Shown here: positions 1-11,013 of the stretch, piece after piece
Layout of the letters: each line of letters starts with the position of its first letter
How positions within the stretch are numbered: the stretch's first letter is position 1
Assembly (NCBI RefSeq): GCF_026212465.1
Contig: NC_080053.1
Coordinates: 4,613,787 to 4,677,786 of the forward strand
DNA: 64,000 nt
Direction of reading: 5' to 3'
Source of the DNA: Amaranthus tricolor
Lineage: Eukaryota; Streptophyta; Magnoliopsida; Caryophyllales; Amaranthaceae
Notes under the pieces: generated by a model
Told to the model about the DNA's origin: nothing
Database searches by the model: none
What the model saw: only the letters and a program-made list of their open reading frames with translations
Position numbers and translations under genes: made by a program

Positions 1-548
1 TCTAAAGAGTAAACCTCGTTGGCATTACGCCTACCCAAGTGACTTGTGGAGAAGGTGTTCATTACACCACCACTAATGCCACGTGAATAAGTTGGAGAAG
101 TAAACTCATCTAAGTGCTCATAAATATAATTTGGGTTACTTAACATTTCTGTGAATGTATCATGGCGTACACTAGGACCTGATTCTGGAATTTCCATGCT
201 AGTCATGACTTCTCTCGCATTATCCAAATTTGCAACCATTTCAACATAAACCTCCATTGCCGTTTTAGGGGCTTGTGATGCCGCATAAGCAAGAGCACTT
301 ATACTTTCATCATTCTTAATCGGGACTAACAAATTTTTCCCAGTCACCGGATATTTCATCTCCATTTTTAACATAAAAGAGTTGCGATCACAACCAAATA
401 CATCATAGACTTTGCTATGAAAAACCTCAAAAGTAGTATTCTGACGATGGATAAACATCACTGCATTTAATCCTCCATTATAAACAACATCGGATCCAGT
501 ATAACTTACTTTCCCACCCCAATACACTATAATGGGATAATGATCCAT
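1..548 (-). CDS. MuDR-type (MULE) transposase, N-terminal PB1-like exon, partial
   Basis: The reverse strand is open from an ATG at 548 to the window edge with no stop, about 182 codons, and continues beyond base 1. The protein begins MDHYPIIVYWGGKV and goes on through YTGSDVVYNGG and a KYPVTGKNLLVPI segment. This matches the small PB1-like domain at the start of many plant MuDR/Mutator transposases (pattern: hydrophobic-WGGK, Y-x-GG, KYP, 'v.I.dDeD'). The DNA-binding, DDE catalytic and SWIM parts would lie to the left, outside the window. The reading is free of stops over 548 bp, so this copy may be young or a domesticated MUSTANG/FAR1-like gene, but the PB1-type start favours a transposon. 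Family assignment is from motif memory, not a search. An upstream ATG in frame was not seen; the start sits just after AT-rich leader sequence. Confidence 0.72.
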   Translation of the reverse strand, partial: MDHYPIIVYWGGKVSYTGSDVVYNGGLNAVMFIHRQNTTFEVFHSKVYDVFGCDRNSFMLKMEMKYPVTGKNLLVPIKNDESISALAYAASQAPKTAMEVYVEMVANLDNAREVMTSMEIPESGPSVRHDTFTEMLSNPNYIYEHLDEFTSPTYSRGISGGVMNTFSTSHLGRRNANEVYSL

Positions 549-1157
549 ATTCTGCAAACACAAGCATGTTTTTCATGTGATTTCATATACACTTTATTGT
601 TGATTGTGAGTAAGGGAAGTATAAATGTGAATACAAGAATGTGTAATATTAAAGTATTACAACACTTATTAGAAGGTTCAATTCAAATATAAAGCTAAAA
701 ATACCATGAATATATAATAAAACCATTAAACAAACCATACAAAGTAGTAAACTTACATTGAAGCATTTCATCAAACACTTTATATGCATACAAACCAAAT
801 CATAAAATTCAACTACAAATGTGTGAAATGTAAGCTTAAATCATAAAATCAAGAGAATGTAACAAACAGTCAATGTATTTATAACTTCAAATGACAACAA
901 TAATGAACAAAAAATCAATTTGCAAATCGAAAAAAATTAGGGTTATTATATTCATACCTTAAATGAGGATGAAAATAAACAAGTAAAGAAGGAGAAGATG
1001 AGAATGTAGTTGATTAATTTGGTTGAATGAGAGGAATTGTGAATATGAAGAAAATGAGGAGTGTAGAAATTTTTTTTTAAAGTGCACCTGCAACAATGAG
1101 GAAGAAATGAGATGAAGTGAACAAAACAGGAAGCTGCTGCCGTTTTGTACAACTACA
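549..1157. other. AT-rich leader/intergenic DNA beside the MULE exon
   Basis: No coding signal was seen. On the reverse strand this would be the 5' flank or leader of the MuDR-type exon. Short open frames here are AT-rich chance frames. Confidence 0.4.
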
Positions 1158-1182
1158 AAACCGCCATCTCAAGTGGCGGTTT
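1158..1182. repeat. Perfect 9-bp stem hairpin (AAACCGCCA / TGGCGGTTT)
   Basis: AAACCGCCA, a 7-nt spacer TCTCAAG, then TGGCGGTTT form a perfect inverted repeat. A related hairpin lies 48 bp further on. Position outside the 5' end of the MULE exon suggests a part of the element's terminal region; this is inference. Confidence 0.6.
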
Positions 1183-1229
1183 AGAGTAAATTATTATTTT
1201 TTAAAAAAAAAAAACTACATTAATGGGCA

Positions 1230-1252
1230 AACCGCTAAGTGAGGTAGCGATT
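1230..1252. repeat. Imperfect 8-bp stem hairpin (AACCGCTA / TAGCGATT)
   Basis: AACCGCTA, spacer AGTGAGG, TAGCGATT: an 8-bp stem with one mismatch. Stem start (AACCGC) and the spacer type match the hairpin at 1158-1182. Both could belong to the terminal inverted repeat of the MULE whose transposase starts at 548. Confidence 0.5.
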
Positions 1253-2809
1253 ATATTAAAAAAAAAAGAAAAAAATTTTTCTCCCAAGCGTCCTACGTGG
1301 ACGATACTCAGGGAAATATTTTTCCTTTCAAGTATATTGGGAAATAATTTTATGTTTAGCATTATAATGGGCAAAGATCCAAAAAATTATGCAAATGAGT
1401 ATGACCGACCAAAATAACAATTAATGCAAAATAAATGGAACAGAGAAAATATTTATTTACTGTATTCGTTTTCTCATTTGCCCTAGAAGCTATTTTTGTA
1501 ATTGCTCTTCATATGTTCGATTATTTATAAATACATATTAAAACTTATTTTCTTTGCGTCACTTTTAAGTATGGTTGTGTAAATTAAATCGTTAATAGTT
1601 CTTATTCTTTCGCATCTCCTTTTTTCTCTCTAAAAAAAAATTTAGCTTTCATTGTTAATTTTGGATTACTATCGACTTTATGGTCAATGATAAGCTTACA
1701 ATCGCTTTATTTTTTCTTTTTTTTTTTGTTTTTAGTTCGAAATAAAATTCATTCTCCCTATATTATAAAGTTATTCTATCTATTTTATTGAATTTGATCA
1801 ACCCATATATTGGGTTTTAAAATCTCTCAGGATGAGAGTATGGAGTCTTGTTATCAATTCGATGGTAAAAAGGTATATGATGTCATCAACGGTGTCAGTC
1901 CTGCTAATACAGTCAATAGTATCTCTTTTTCAAAGCCAAACCAAATCTGAAGACCTCCTCGGGAGAGCCTGTAACAAACAACAATGTAATAGAGGGAAGA
2001 CTTCAGTGTTAGATCTCCCTTATAATAATAGTGACTTTTTCTATATAAAATTTTATTTGTTTAAAATTGTTATGTATTTGATCGATTGTTACTCTATTAT
2101 AGATATTATATGATATTTTTATCAATAAATTATTAGATTCTTTAAAAAAAAAACAGGTGTGTATAACACTCGATCTATAATATCCGGAATTTGATTTCAA
2201 AAACAGGATAAACTATTTGATTTTTGAAAACCAAATAATTCGGATCAAAAATTTGGTTTTATACATGTGTTTTGACACTACGAAAGCATAATTAATCAAC
2301 ATGAAAACTATGTCCTAACTTAATCATAAAGTAAGGACTCTGCATAAAAAATTGGCTTTCTTGGAGCTATAAATTAAAGTATGGCATAAGTTTAAATATA
2401 AAACAAAACCCTAATGAGTTTCGTAACAATACTTTGTTCCTCCATAACTTAAAAACCATTAAAGTTATAAACTAACACTTTCAATGGAACAAACTAAGTT
2501 AACCATCAACCAATAACTATTTACTATTTAGCAAACCATGATCAATATAGAAAAGTGTCGGTCTTTAATTATTTGCCTTCTAATTTCACAAATTTTAGAA
2601 TTTTGGTCTTTGGATGATTTTCTTTTTGAGAAAAAAAAAACTTAATATTATGTTTGCGGATATATGCTTCTAATTTCACAAGTTTAAAAGATCTCATTTT
2701 GAAAACATTGGTAAAACATTACTTCCTTTATTTTTTTACTTGCAATAAAATATTTTTTTACGCAGTCCAATGCGTATGTTGGGTTGCTTATATCTAGAAT
2801 TATACTCAA
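1253..2809. other. AT-rich intergenic stretch, nothing recognised
   Basis: No gene, RNA or complete element was recognised. Short frames at 1223-1417 and 1832-2113 have AT-driven composition and no family resemblance. Confidence 0.4.
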
Positions 2810-3109
2810 TTAAAAATACAATTCTTAAACTTTGCCACCCTTTTATTTTATCGTCACCCATATGGTAATGAATTGACGATAATACTCCTGGACTTAAAAT
2901 TTGTATAAAACACTCCAATCACACTCATTAACACTTTTATCACTCTAAAAACACCAAATCAATACTTAAAATTTGTAGAACTAAAGCTAAGGAAAACAAA
3001 ACGTAAAGAACGAATCGAGGTAATTTTTAATCGAATTTCTTATGTAATTTTTTTTTAAAAAAAATACGAAGAACAAATCACACGTTTTGTGCGACTTTAA
3101 TTTAAAAAA

Positions 3110-3605
3110 AAATTTAATATTTGCGATTTATGTTATTAATTAGTAATAATTAATATTTATGTTATTAAATTATATTTGTAATAATAATTAATTTAATATT
3201 GTTTTTATTAATAATAATTTAATGTTTATGTTCATAGATTATGTTTGTTAATTAATTATTATTATTAATATATTTTTTAAAATTAATTATAATGATAATA
3301 ATAATAAAATTATATTAATAATTATTAAATAATATAATATATTAATTAAATGTTTGTTAATTTAACTTATTAATTTAATAAATACTATTTTTAAATGTTT
3401 ATTAATTATTGTTAAATGTTTATTATTTGTAATAATTTTTATTTGTTATTATTTGTAATAATAATTAATTTAATATTGTTTTTAAATGTTTATTAGTTAT
3501 TCTTAAATGTTTATTAAATTAATCATGAATTAATATTTGAAATAACTTTTATTTGGTATTAATGTAGTTAACTTAACATAATATTTGATTATTTTAATTT
3601 ATTAT
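3110..3605. repeat. About 500 bp of almost pure A+T with TTAAT/ATTAATA-type repeats
   Basis: The stretch is nearly free of G and C and is made of recurring words such as AATGTTTATTAATTATT and TTTGTAATAATAATTAATTT in loose tandem. It ends abruptly at the GC-richer coding relic that starts at 3630. Confidence 0.7.
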
Positions 3606-3629
3606 TAATAGTTAATTAAATTATAGTAA

Positions 3630-4137
3630 ATGGCTAGAAACGAAGGAAGAGGAAAGGATATTTTTAGAAACTTGTTGAGCGAAAGTAGTTCTAGGCCTAC
3701 CATGTTGAGAGGGGGGTTACGGGTTCCGCTAGGAGGGCTAGGCAGGAATAGGCGACCAGACATAGTCAGGCCCAACGTTCGAGTACACTGCACCAAGTGC
3801 GTATTCACTTTGATGACCAGAACTAGCCTCCAGAGTAATTCGAGGGGCTCCAGTTCCGATGATAGTTATTACGAAGGCTCCGTTGGTCAGCCAGTAAATT
3901 TGGACTATCGTGCGGGGGCATGCTGGTAATATTGCACGTGCAGGCCCTAGTAATGCAGCCACTTTTGATCATGCAGAAGACAGCCAGGTGGACAATACGG
4001 CTCTAGGGAGGAGGAGGCGCCCACAATCCGGTGGAACGGACTGGCTGGTCACATCGCCCCAGCCCAGGGGCCCCATTGACGCACAATTGATATCTAGCTA
4101 TGGGGGGCACATAGCTAAGGTAGCTCTGGGCCCCATT
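3630..4137 (+). pseudogene. PMD / MAIN-like (MAINTENANCE OF MERISTEMS-like) N-terminal fragment, frameshifted
   Basis: Two overlapping frames (3630-3929, then 3910-4200) read through a GC-richer island. The second frame ends in GPIDAQLISSYGGHIAKVAL. The motif 'GP-x-D-x-x-L-(I/L)-x-S-Y-x-GH-(I/V)-A' is the start of the plant mobile domain (PMD) in MAIN-like proteins, also annotated as 'serine/threonine phosphatase 7 long form homolog'. The frame change near 3910-3930 and the loss of everything after the SYGGHIA block (AT-rich DNA follows from about 4140) show a broken, truncated copy. MAIN-like genes are often carried by MULE and gypsy elements in plants; here the copy lies between the inverted arms at 2810 and 4545. 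No catalytic function should be assumed. Confidence 0.6.
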
Positions 4138-4545
4138 AAAAAAAAACATTCGAATCCATTAAACTACATATCGAATCGGATTCATAGTCACTTTGGTTAG
4201 CCATTGTAAATCGATTCCAACTTTTGGCTTGTTTCAACTCAGAGAGTGTTTTTAAGAGAATTTAGAGAGATGTTACTATGTTTGAGTTCGTATATTATAC
4301 AGGGGCGATATTGAAAATTCAATATATATAGGGTGGCAATAAAAGTGTTCGGGATTTCGTTTCCTACGCTTTAGCTCCACAAATTTTACGTTTTGATTTA
4401 GTGCTTTTAGAGTGATAAAAGTGTTATTGAGTAAGATTGAAGTGTGCTAAACAAATTTTAAGTCTAGGGGCATTTTCATCATTTTATTAAAATAGGGGTG
4501 GCGATAAAATGAAAATGGTGGTCATGTTTAATAATACCCATTAAA

Positions 4546-5533
4546 TATTATAAAAATTTGATATTATGAAAGTATCCGACGAGACGAACAAAATAAGATT
4601 CCATATGACTATGTTTTTTTCTCATTTAATAGACGCTATATGGAAAACACTATCGAATAATGAATAGTGTAAAAATGATTTTGATGCAACTAAATAAAAA
4701 CGGGGAAGTATAATGTAGCAAAATTTACTTTTAAAACTTCGTTTGGGTCTTTTAAAAATTTTAGGTTTTAATTATTTTTTGAAAAATCCTACTTCTGCTT
4801 GCCATTTTCTTTTAAAGTAATTTCCAATTTTCTCCGCCTCCGATACACACATGTCACATTCTAATTGGTTTTTTAATTATAAATAACGATAAAAATTAAT
4901 AAAAAAATAACCTATAAGCACCACCATATCCATGACCATCCACCCTCATCAATCTAACAACATAGTGACTATGATTGGCTGCAACCACCACCACACCCAA
5001 CAACACCCCTTTCCAAACTGCCTTTCCTCGCGACATTCTCTCCTTAGAAAACCTCCTACCACGCGACCTTTTTTCCCCTAAAACTCCATCCCACCAACCA
5101 CTACCACACCCAGCATCACGACTTTCATTTGCCATCGTTAAACCACAACCAAAAACCCTAATTTGTTTCATCTAAGACACCCTCATGAACCCTACCACTG
5201 TCATTACATGAAATATTTGGGTGTATTTAGTGTTTGTTCTTGTTGCATTTGTGGATGTCATGGAAGGGGAAGCGATTGGTTGAGTGCTACTAGAGAGGGG
5301 GTGTGGTGGGTTATTTCTCTAGGGAGGATAGGGGTGGGTAGAGTGGGTAGAGTGGGTGTTTACAGGGGCTGTTTTTGAAGTAGAGGAAGGTAAGAGAGGT
5401 GGCAATCAACGGTGAAAGGGAGAGGCGGAAGGGTGGAATCGGACGTAAGCATAGTAGAGGTGCGGTTGAGGAAAGAGTGTGTGAGAGGGTTGGGTTTATT
5501 ATTTTTTCTAATTATAATTTTTTTTTAAATACA
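4546..5533. other. Intergenic, with a pyrimidine-rich ACC-rich block
   Basis: About 4910-5170 is rich in CCACCA/ACCACC-type words on the + strand, and about 5250-5480 is G-rich (GGGTGGGTAGAGTGGG-like). Open frames on both strands come from this skew. No family was recognised. Confidence 0.35.
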
Positions 5534-6203
5534 CACTTGAGACCGTCTTTATAAAAGACGCGTCTTAAATGGGCCGACCCACTATTACTAAAAATAACTA
5601 CCAGAAAAATGCGTACTGTGTAACCCTATTTAGAGTTGGTGTTATAACCTATTGAAGTTGGTATTATAATCTATTAGAGTTGGTATTATAACTTATTAAA
5701 GTTGGTATTTGGAGTTGGTGTTATAACCATTAAAGTCGGTATTTGGAGTTGATGACTTGGTGTTATAACATATAGAAGTTGGTATTATAACATATTAGAG
5801 TTGGTATTATAACCTATTAAAATTGGTTATAATACTAACTCTAATAGGTTATAATAGGTTATAATAGGTTACAATGCCAACTTCAAATACTAACTTTGAG
5901 TTATAATACCAACTCTAATAGGTTATAATACCAACTTCAATAGGCTATGACACCAACTCCAAATAGGTTATAATACCAACTCCAAATATCAACTATAATA
6001 AGTTATAATAACAACTCCAAATACCAACTTTAATAGATTATAATACCAACTTCAATAAGTTGTAACGTCAACTTTAATAGGTTATAACACTAACTCCAAA
6101 TAGAGTCAAACACGCACGTCAGTTTTGAGATTTTTCTTTTTTTTTAATTGTTGGTCCTGAGCCTAGATTGTTGTCTCTTATAAAGACAGTCTTTTAAAAG
6201 AGG
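5534..6203. mobile_element. Foldback element built of GTTGGTATTATAACCTATTA-type units
   Basis: The left half repeats a unit of about 20-30 bp close to GTTGGTATTATAACCTATTA (sometimes with TTTGGA inserted); from about 5830 the right half carries the same unit as reverse complement. Outer ends also pair: a GAGACCGTCTTTATAAAAGAC-like left end with the reverse complement of CTTATAAAGACAGTCTTTTA on the right. The whole could fold into a roughly 300-bp stem. No open frame was found, so it would be mobilised in trans. Confidence 0.65.
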
Positions 6204-6741
6204 CACTAAAAAAAGATATCAAGCACCAATTCTTAGTTAACACGTGGTTATTTGAGTCAAATATTAACCTGTTTAATAGGTTAAGGGTCATTTGGATCTA
6301 AAAAAAAATGGGTAGCAAAAGTCAAATTTTTCAAAAAGGAATAATAGGTAGGATTTTAAAAAGAGAATCACATAAAAGTCGAATTTTTAAAAATAAATTT
6401 TCCTATATTTTAAATGATATTTTCACTTTTTAAAAATATATTAAATGTTAGTCTATTTTATCAAATCTTGTATGAGACCTTCACACCATGATATGAATTT
6501 ATATATTAGTTTATTTCTCTAATTGATCACTCTAAAATTGTAAGTGATCAACTCTAATTAAGACTTCACTTTAAAGTTTTGATCAATTTAAGATTGTAAG
6601 TGATTATTTTAAGCTTATATCTAATCAGTTTGTGATTGTAATTGTATATTGGGTCAGTTCAATAAAAATGGTCTCACCGTAAGCAGTACCTAGGATTTGA
6701 AGGATGAGGATGCACAACTTAATTAATTAAATACAGCTAGT
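6204..6741. other. AT-rich intergenic stretch, nothing recognised
   Basis: No gene or element ends were recognised. Part of 6530-6650 repeats words like TAAGTGATCA, also seen around 13370-13730. Confidence 0.35.
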
Positions 6742-6987
6742 CTTGGACAAGACGGTCTCATAATGAGACCGTTAATTTGGGCCGACCCAATTCGTGCATA
6801 TAACAATATGGGCATTTTTTTCATTTTCTGGACATTTTTCAATTTTGATCTTACAAAAAAATCAATTTTGACCTTAAAGGTATCAATTTTTTAAATTGAT
6901 AAATGCCTAGAAAATTAAAATGTTGTTACACGCGCGTGAAATGGGCCGGCCCACACTTCTTCTTAACTTGTGACGGTCTCGTCCAAG
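6742..6987. mobile_element. 246-bp MITE with CTTGGAC...GTCCAAG ends and GAGACCGTC core
   Basis: The left end CTTGGACAAGACGGTCTC pairs with the reverse complement of GACGGTCTCGTCCAAG. Further in, GGGCCGACCCA on the left pairs with GGGCCGGCCCA on the right. Non-coding and short. It belongs to a group of GAGACCGTCTC-type repeats with several relatives here (15281, 18427, 42752, 57053). Confidence 0.7.
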
Positions 6988-7109
6988 TTTTTGTGCATTA
7001 AATATATGTTTTACCATTTTTAAAGTAATATTATTTTCACATGGAGTGAGAATTTGACTCTTTGATTCATAAATTGGTATAAGAGTAAAACATTCCATTT
7101 CTTCAATGT

Positions 7110-7853
7110 CATTAAGTGGCTCTCACCTAAGGTGGTGTTTGGAGTGTCAGATTTACACAACTTTACCTTTAATAGTGATAAAACTTATAAAGAAAAAATC
7201 ATTGCAACTTCACAAAAATAAGAAGTATGCATGAAATAATAAGTCATTTTACTATAGACCATCATAATTTAAAACCAAAGAATTTTTGATCTTTAACCCC
7301 ATTTAAAATATAACTATTATGAATATAAACTAATTCTTTCACAAAAAATAAGTATAGCCCACAAAACTATAGTTTAAAGTCTAATTTAAAAATTCCAAAA
7401 TCCCTTAATTATTTCCATCAATTCAATTTGAACAATAATTCACAAGAATTTTGATATTACAAAATTCAATCTTTTATGAAATAAACCATTACATTACCAC
7501 AATTTTAAATATTTTAGAGATAAAAGGAAAAGACATTAACTTTAAAAATCCCTAAATATCTTATACCTATGTGTAAACAAAATGTTAATGGAATAGTGGA
7601 AGGCAGAATTCTTTGGAAAATTAAATACTACTTTTATTAGATAATTGTAACGTGTTATTTAAATTAAGTATTAAAAACATGATCAAATTAGTTTCAAACA
7701 TAGGTGTAGCTCAATGATAACGGATGTATATACTTGGAACGACATGGAGATTATTCAGTGATCAAATCCCACAATAATAATTTTTGTTTGATTTTTTTTT
7801 TGGAGGATGGGGTTTGCATGTGCAACCCTTTGCAATAAGCTAGTTCCACCCAT
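7110..7853. repeat. Direct repeat, copy 1 (about 0.75 kb)
   Basis: Sequence starting ATTAAGTGGCTCTCACCTA and running through TTTACACAACTTTACCTTTAATAG and CCCCATTTAAAATATAACTA matches 12587-13312 in the same orientation, with many substitutions and small indels. Both copies end in the same tRNA-like SINE tail. A shorter third relative lies near 57600-57700. Confidence 0.65.
7701..7853 (+). mobile_element. tRNA-derived SINE-like sequence, copy 1
   Basis: AGGTGTAGCTCAATGATAA resembles a pol III A box and GTGATCAAATCCC a B box, about 45 bp apart, followed by a T-rich stretch and a tail of the form GCAACCC...AAGCTAG.TCC.CC. The same order recurs at 13172-13312. Pol III promoter spacing and the tRNA-like words support a SINE; insertion borders were not resolved because the copies sit within a larger repeat. 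Confidence 0.5.
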
Positions 7854-8461
7854 GATTTGAAAATTTTTCTATCCCTAAATTATTAATTTTATAATGAGGG
7901 CACAATTTAAAAAATACAATTTTTCTGTAATATAGTGATTTCACATATCCTATTACATGAAATTTTTATTTGTAGCTACATGATGCTCATCGATTCCGGT
8001 TGTGCCATAATTATTTCAAAAATTAAGTTTATGATTTAACAAGTTATTAACAGATAGTTAATATGACTAATTGATTTGAAATTATAGGTTTATTAATATC
8101 TAACTAATGACATGGAAACAATTACTAAAAGGCATCCAACTAAGCCGAGTACATCCTCAACTCGCTCCCAATTACTTGGGTTTGTGTCACGGTCAAAGTC
8201 CCACTGTAATGTGCAGATTATCTTAAGTCGCCCTAATCCTAAATTAGAGTAAGTGTTGCTATTGATCTACTTCTTCTTTCTAAAAACTAGCCTAAAATTC
8301 ATGTTTAAGTGTTGTAAGAAATGTTCTTACAAGTTCTAGCACACAAAGATTTAACAATACTTATTGTGCTCTTAAATTAGATATCAAGTGGTGCTCTTAA
8401 ATTAGATATCAAGTGGTAAATCCGACCGATACTTGGCTTACTATCAATTATTGAATATAAT
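7854..8461. other. Intergenic, with a short local duplication
   Basis: The only feature seen is a tandem copy of GTGCTCTTAAATTAGATATC near 8368-8413. No gene was recognised. Confidence 0.4.
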
Positions 8462-8786
8462 TAGAGGTGTTTAATGGGTTGGGGCCCATTAAAAGCCTGT
8501 TATTAGGCCCATTTGAAAAGGGTTAAGCCCGTTAATTTTTCAAAGAGCCGGACAAAACTACCTGCTTTGATTTAATAAATGGTATGTTGGTGGATTGTTT
8601 AACTTGGTACAACAAAACTGCAGAATATATTGAATTTACAACACAACTAGTCCATATAAAAGTAATGTGCACTATATAAATGGTTCAAGACGAGGCGGCT
8701 CGGTTCAATCTGCTATAAAAAATAATGTGATATGACCTAACCTTTTAAGAAATTGCTCCGACCCGTCTCATATTTGAACACCTCTA
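8462..8786. mobile_element. hAT-type MITE, 325 bp
   Basis: Ends are TAGAGGTGTT and AACACCTCTA. Flanks 8454-8461 (AATATAAT) and 8787-8794 (AATAAAAT) agree at 7 of 8 bases, as expected for an aged 8-bp hAT target duplication. The inside carries GGCCCATT-type words but no reading frame. Confidence 0.72.
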
Positions 8787-8872
8787 AATAAAATCATAAA
8801 CATTTTGTATATGATTATGTTATATAACTATTTTTCTTTTTATATATATTCTTTTCACACTAATAAAAGGTA

Positions 8873-9071
8873 CTTTCTTTATTTTTATGACTTTGTTCCA
8901 TTTCATTTGGGTAAAAAGTTTGAGAAAGTGGAGGGACCACTATAAAGTGGTACATAATTTGATGACCACTATAAGATAAAGTAAGGATAATTTTGTAAAA
9001 AGAACCTAACAAATAAGAAAATATAACAAAGTGAATAAGAAAATAAGACAAAGTTATTGAAATGGAGGGAG
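8873..9071. mobile_element. Stowaway-like MITE, 199 bp
   Basis: The right end GGAGGGAG is followed by TA and the left end is preceded by TA. The left arm CTTTCTTTATTTTTATGACTT pairs with the reverse complement of AAGTTATTGAAATGGAGGGAG. The CTCCCTCC-type end and TA target site are Stowaway (Tc1/mariner) hallmarks; the left end has diverged. Confidence 0.65.
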
Positions 9072-10838
9072 TATTTGGTCTCCAATAACCTTAGAGAGTA
9101 GAAATCACTATCCTTAGAGAATAGAGTAAATATATACCAAAACATGATCCAAATAATCTTTTGTAAATCTTGTCAAAGAACAGGGGGAAAAAAGGGAAAT
9201 CAGTCCAATAATGTATTACAACTTCACAAGTTTAGAACAAGAAACCACCAGACTTATAGATGACTCATGGTAGCACTATTGATGATTAGAGATGAAGTAA
9301 CCTTCACTGGGATAAAAAAGAAACCAACCACCCATTGAAAAGTTTCAACTTTACATTCTACAAGTATAACCTTCCACTGCCTGCCATGTGATTTTTAACT
9401 TTTAGTAAATTCTAATCTTAAGAAACACACCATTAAAACATAATAATACCAAGATAAGCATCTTTTACAATTGTGCAACATTAAACTTAGCTTAGTTACA
9501 ACTTACGAGTATGAAATCTTAATTGTTGGTTTTTTTATTAAATTAAATTGTAGTTCATTAAGATTTCAAAACAAAATAAAAATAAAATTTACTTTATAAT
9601 TACTGATTAATCATTACTTTCTTTGTCCCCAAGAGATTACAATAGCTCACCTTTACACTAAGAAAATAACAAAAATAATAATGTATGCAAAAAATAAAAA
9701 TAAAAGAAAATGAGAGAAAATATGCAGATATAAAATTTAAAGAAAGTGATAAGACCATTACTCTATTATAAAAGTATAGAAAAGCTAAAATGACAATCTA
9801 AAAGAAAAATTATTGTAAATATCGCAAAATAACGTTATTACAAATATGTTACAAGTATAAAATACAACACTATTTGTAATCCAGTTGGTTATGAAACTTT
9901 TCTAATCACCAAAAGGACACCACGACGACAACGAATTCAAGTCGTTAGGAAACCTTATATTAATAGATGGCATGAGTATACTTTCCTTTTGTGATAATTC
10001 TCCCACAAGGGTTCTTGGAATGATGATGAAATTCACAATGAGATACAACCTATTACAACAATATCCTAGCATAAAGATATTGCAAGAGCAAGACAAAGTA
10101 TTGTAAATGGATTAACAGGTTTGATTGTAATGAAAGTTAATTACTCTTTCAAAGACAATCTCATGTAAAGAAGAAGCAAGAACACGTTTGTATGTTCTAA
10201 GAGAAATAAGAAAATTTGTCTCTAGAATGGGTGGAATGCCCTCATACATACTCCCTTTATTTGTAGAGAAAAGTGTCAACCAATGTCTATTTATGAAACA
10301 AGTTTGTTTCATCCAAACCAAGCTTATGAAATAAGTGGTTGTTTCACTTTCATCTTAAGCTTATCAATGAAACAAGATAATGTTTCATCATATGGAGGAG
10401 AAATGTCTACTCAACTTGAAACAAAGTTGATGAAGCAAATTAGGAAGCAAATAAGGCAATTACAAAAGATGATGAAGATTATGATTATAGTTGGTCTTTT
10501 AATTATTGTCCTTCTCATTAAAAATGAGGTTATGGAATGTTAAGTTTAAATTTAGGGTTTATTGGGTATTTTTTGCTATTTAGTGAATGAATTAATGTGT
10601 ATTATGAACTTTAGGGTTTAATGGGTATTTTTTCTATTTAGGTTATGGAAGTTACTGCTATTGTAATGTCTTTTGTTGAAATAGAAGTTCACATAATGTT
10701 ATCCATAGCCTTTTAAATACAACAACATTCAAAATATGATAATCATAACAACTGCTTACATCCTCCAAAACATCATTATCCAAAACAACCAACTACATCA
10801 TTCTAAACAAAAGGATGGCATCATTCAAAGCAACATGA
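9072..10838. other. Intergenic, nothing firmly recognised
   Basis: AT-rich DNA. Around 10270-10420 the words GAAACAAG and TTGTTTCAT recur in both orientations. An 86-codon frame at 10283-10543 has a hydrophobic C-terminus but no recognisable family and is not called as a gene. It could include the outer part of the MULE relic that follows. Confidence 0.35.
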
Positions 10839-10943
10839 TTATGCCTTTGTAACTAGTTGTGATGAGTATGCCCTTGTAACTGGTCTACTCCTTCTAGGTT
10901 CAGTTGGTAGTGAAGAAGTTGTGGCAGTGAATTTCTTCTTCTT

Positions 10944-11013
<70 letters not shown>

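Larger units (their letters stand above)
2810..4545. mobile_element. Long-inverted-repeat element carrying a PMD/MAIN-like fragment
   Basis: The left arm (about 2810-3010) reappears as reverse complement at about 4345-4545. Shared blocks in order are TTAAAC, CCACC, ATTTTATCG(C/T)CACCC, GACTTAAAATTTGT, ACACTTTTATCACTCTAAAA and GAGCTAAAG-like sequence, so the arms pair over roughly 190 bp with moderate divergence. Between them lie an extremely AT-rich stretch and a GC-richer coding relic. Long arms around a captured gene fragment fit a MULE-type (Pack-MULE-like) element, but no clean 9-bp target duplication was made out, so the superfamily is uncertain. Confidence 0.6.

Noticed and set aside
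3738..3962. Antisense frame over the MAIN-like fragment
   Set aside because: The sense strand carries the recognisable GPID...SYGGHIA motif.
10283..10543. 86-codon frame with a hydrophobic C-terminus
   Set aside because: No recognised family, AT-driven composition and recurring GAAACAAG words; could be chance.
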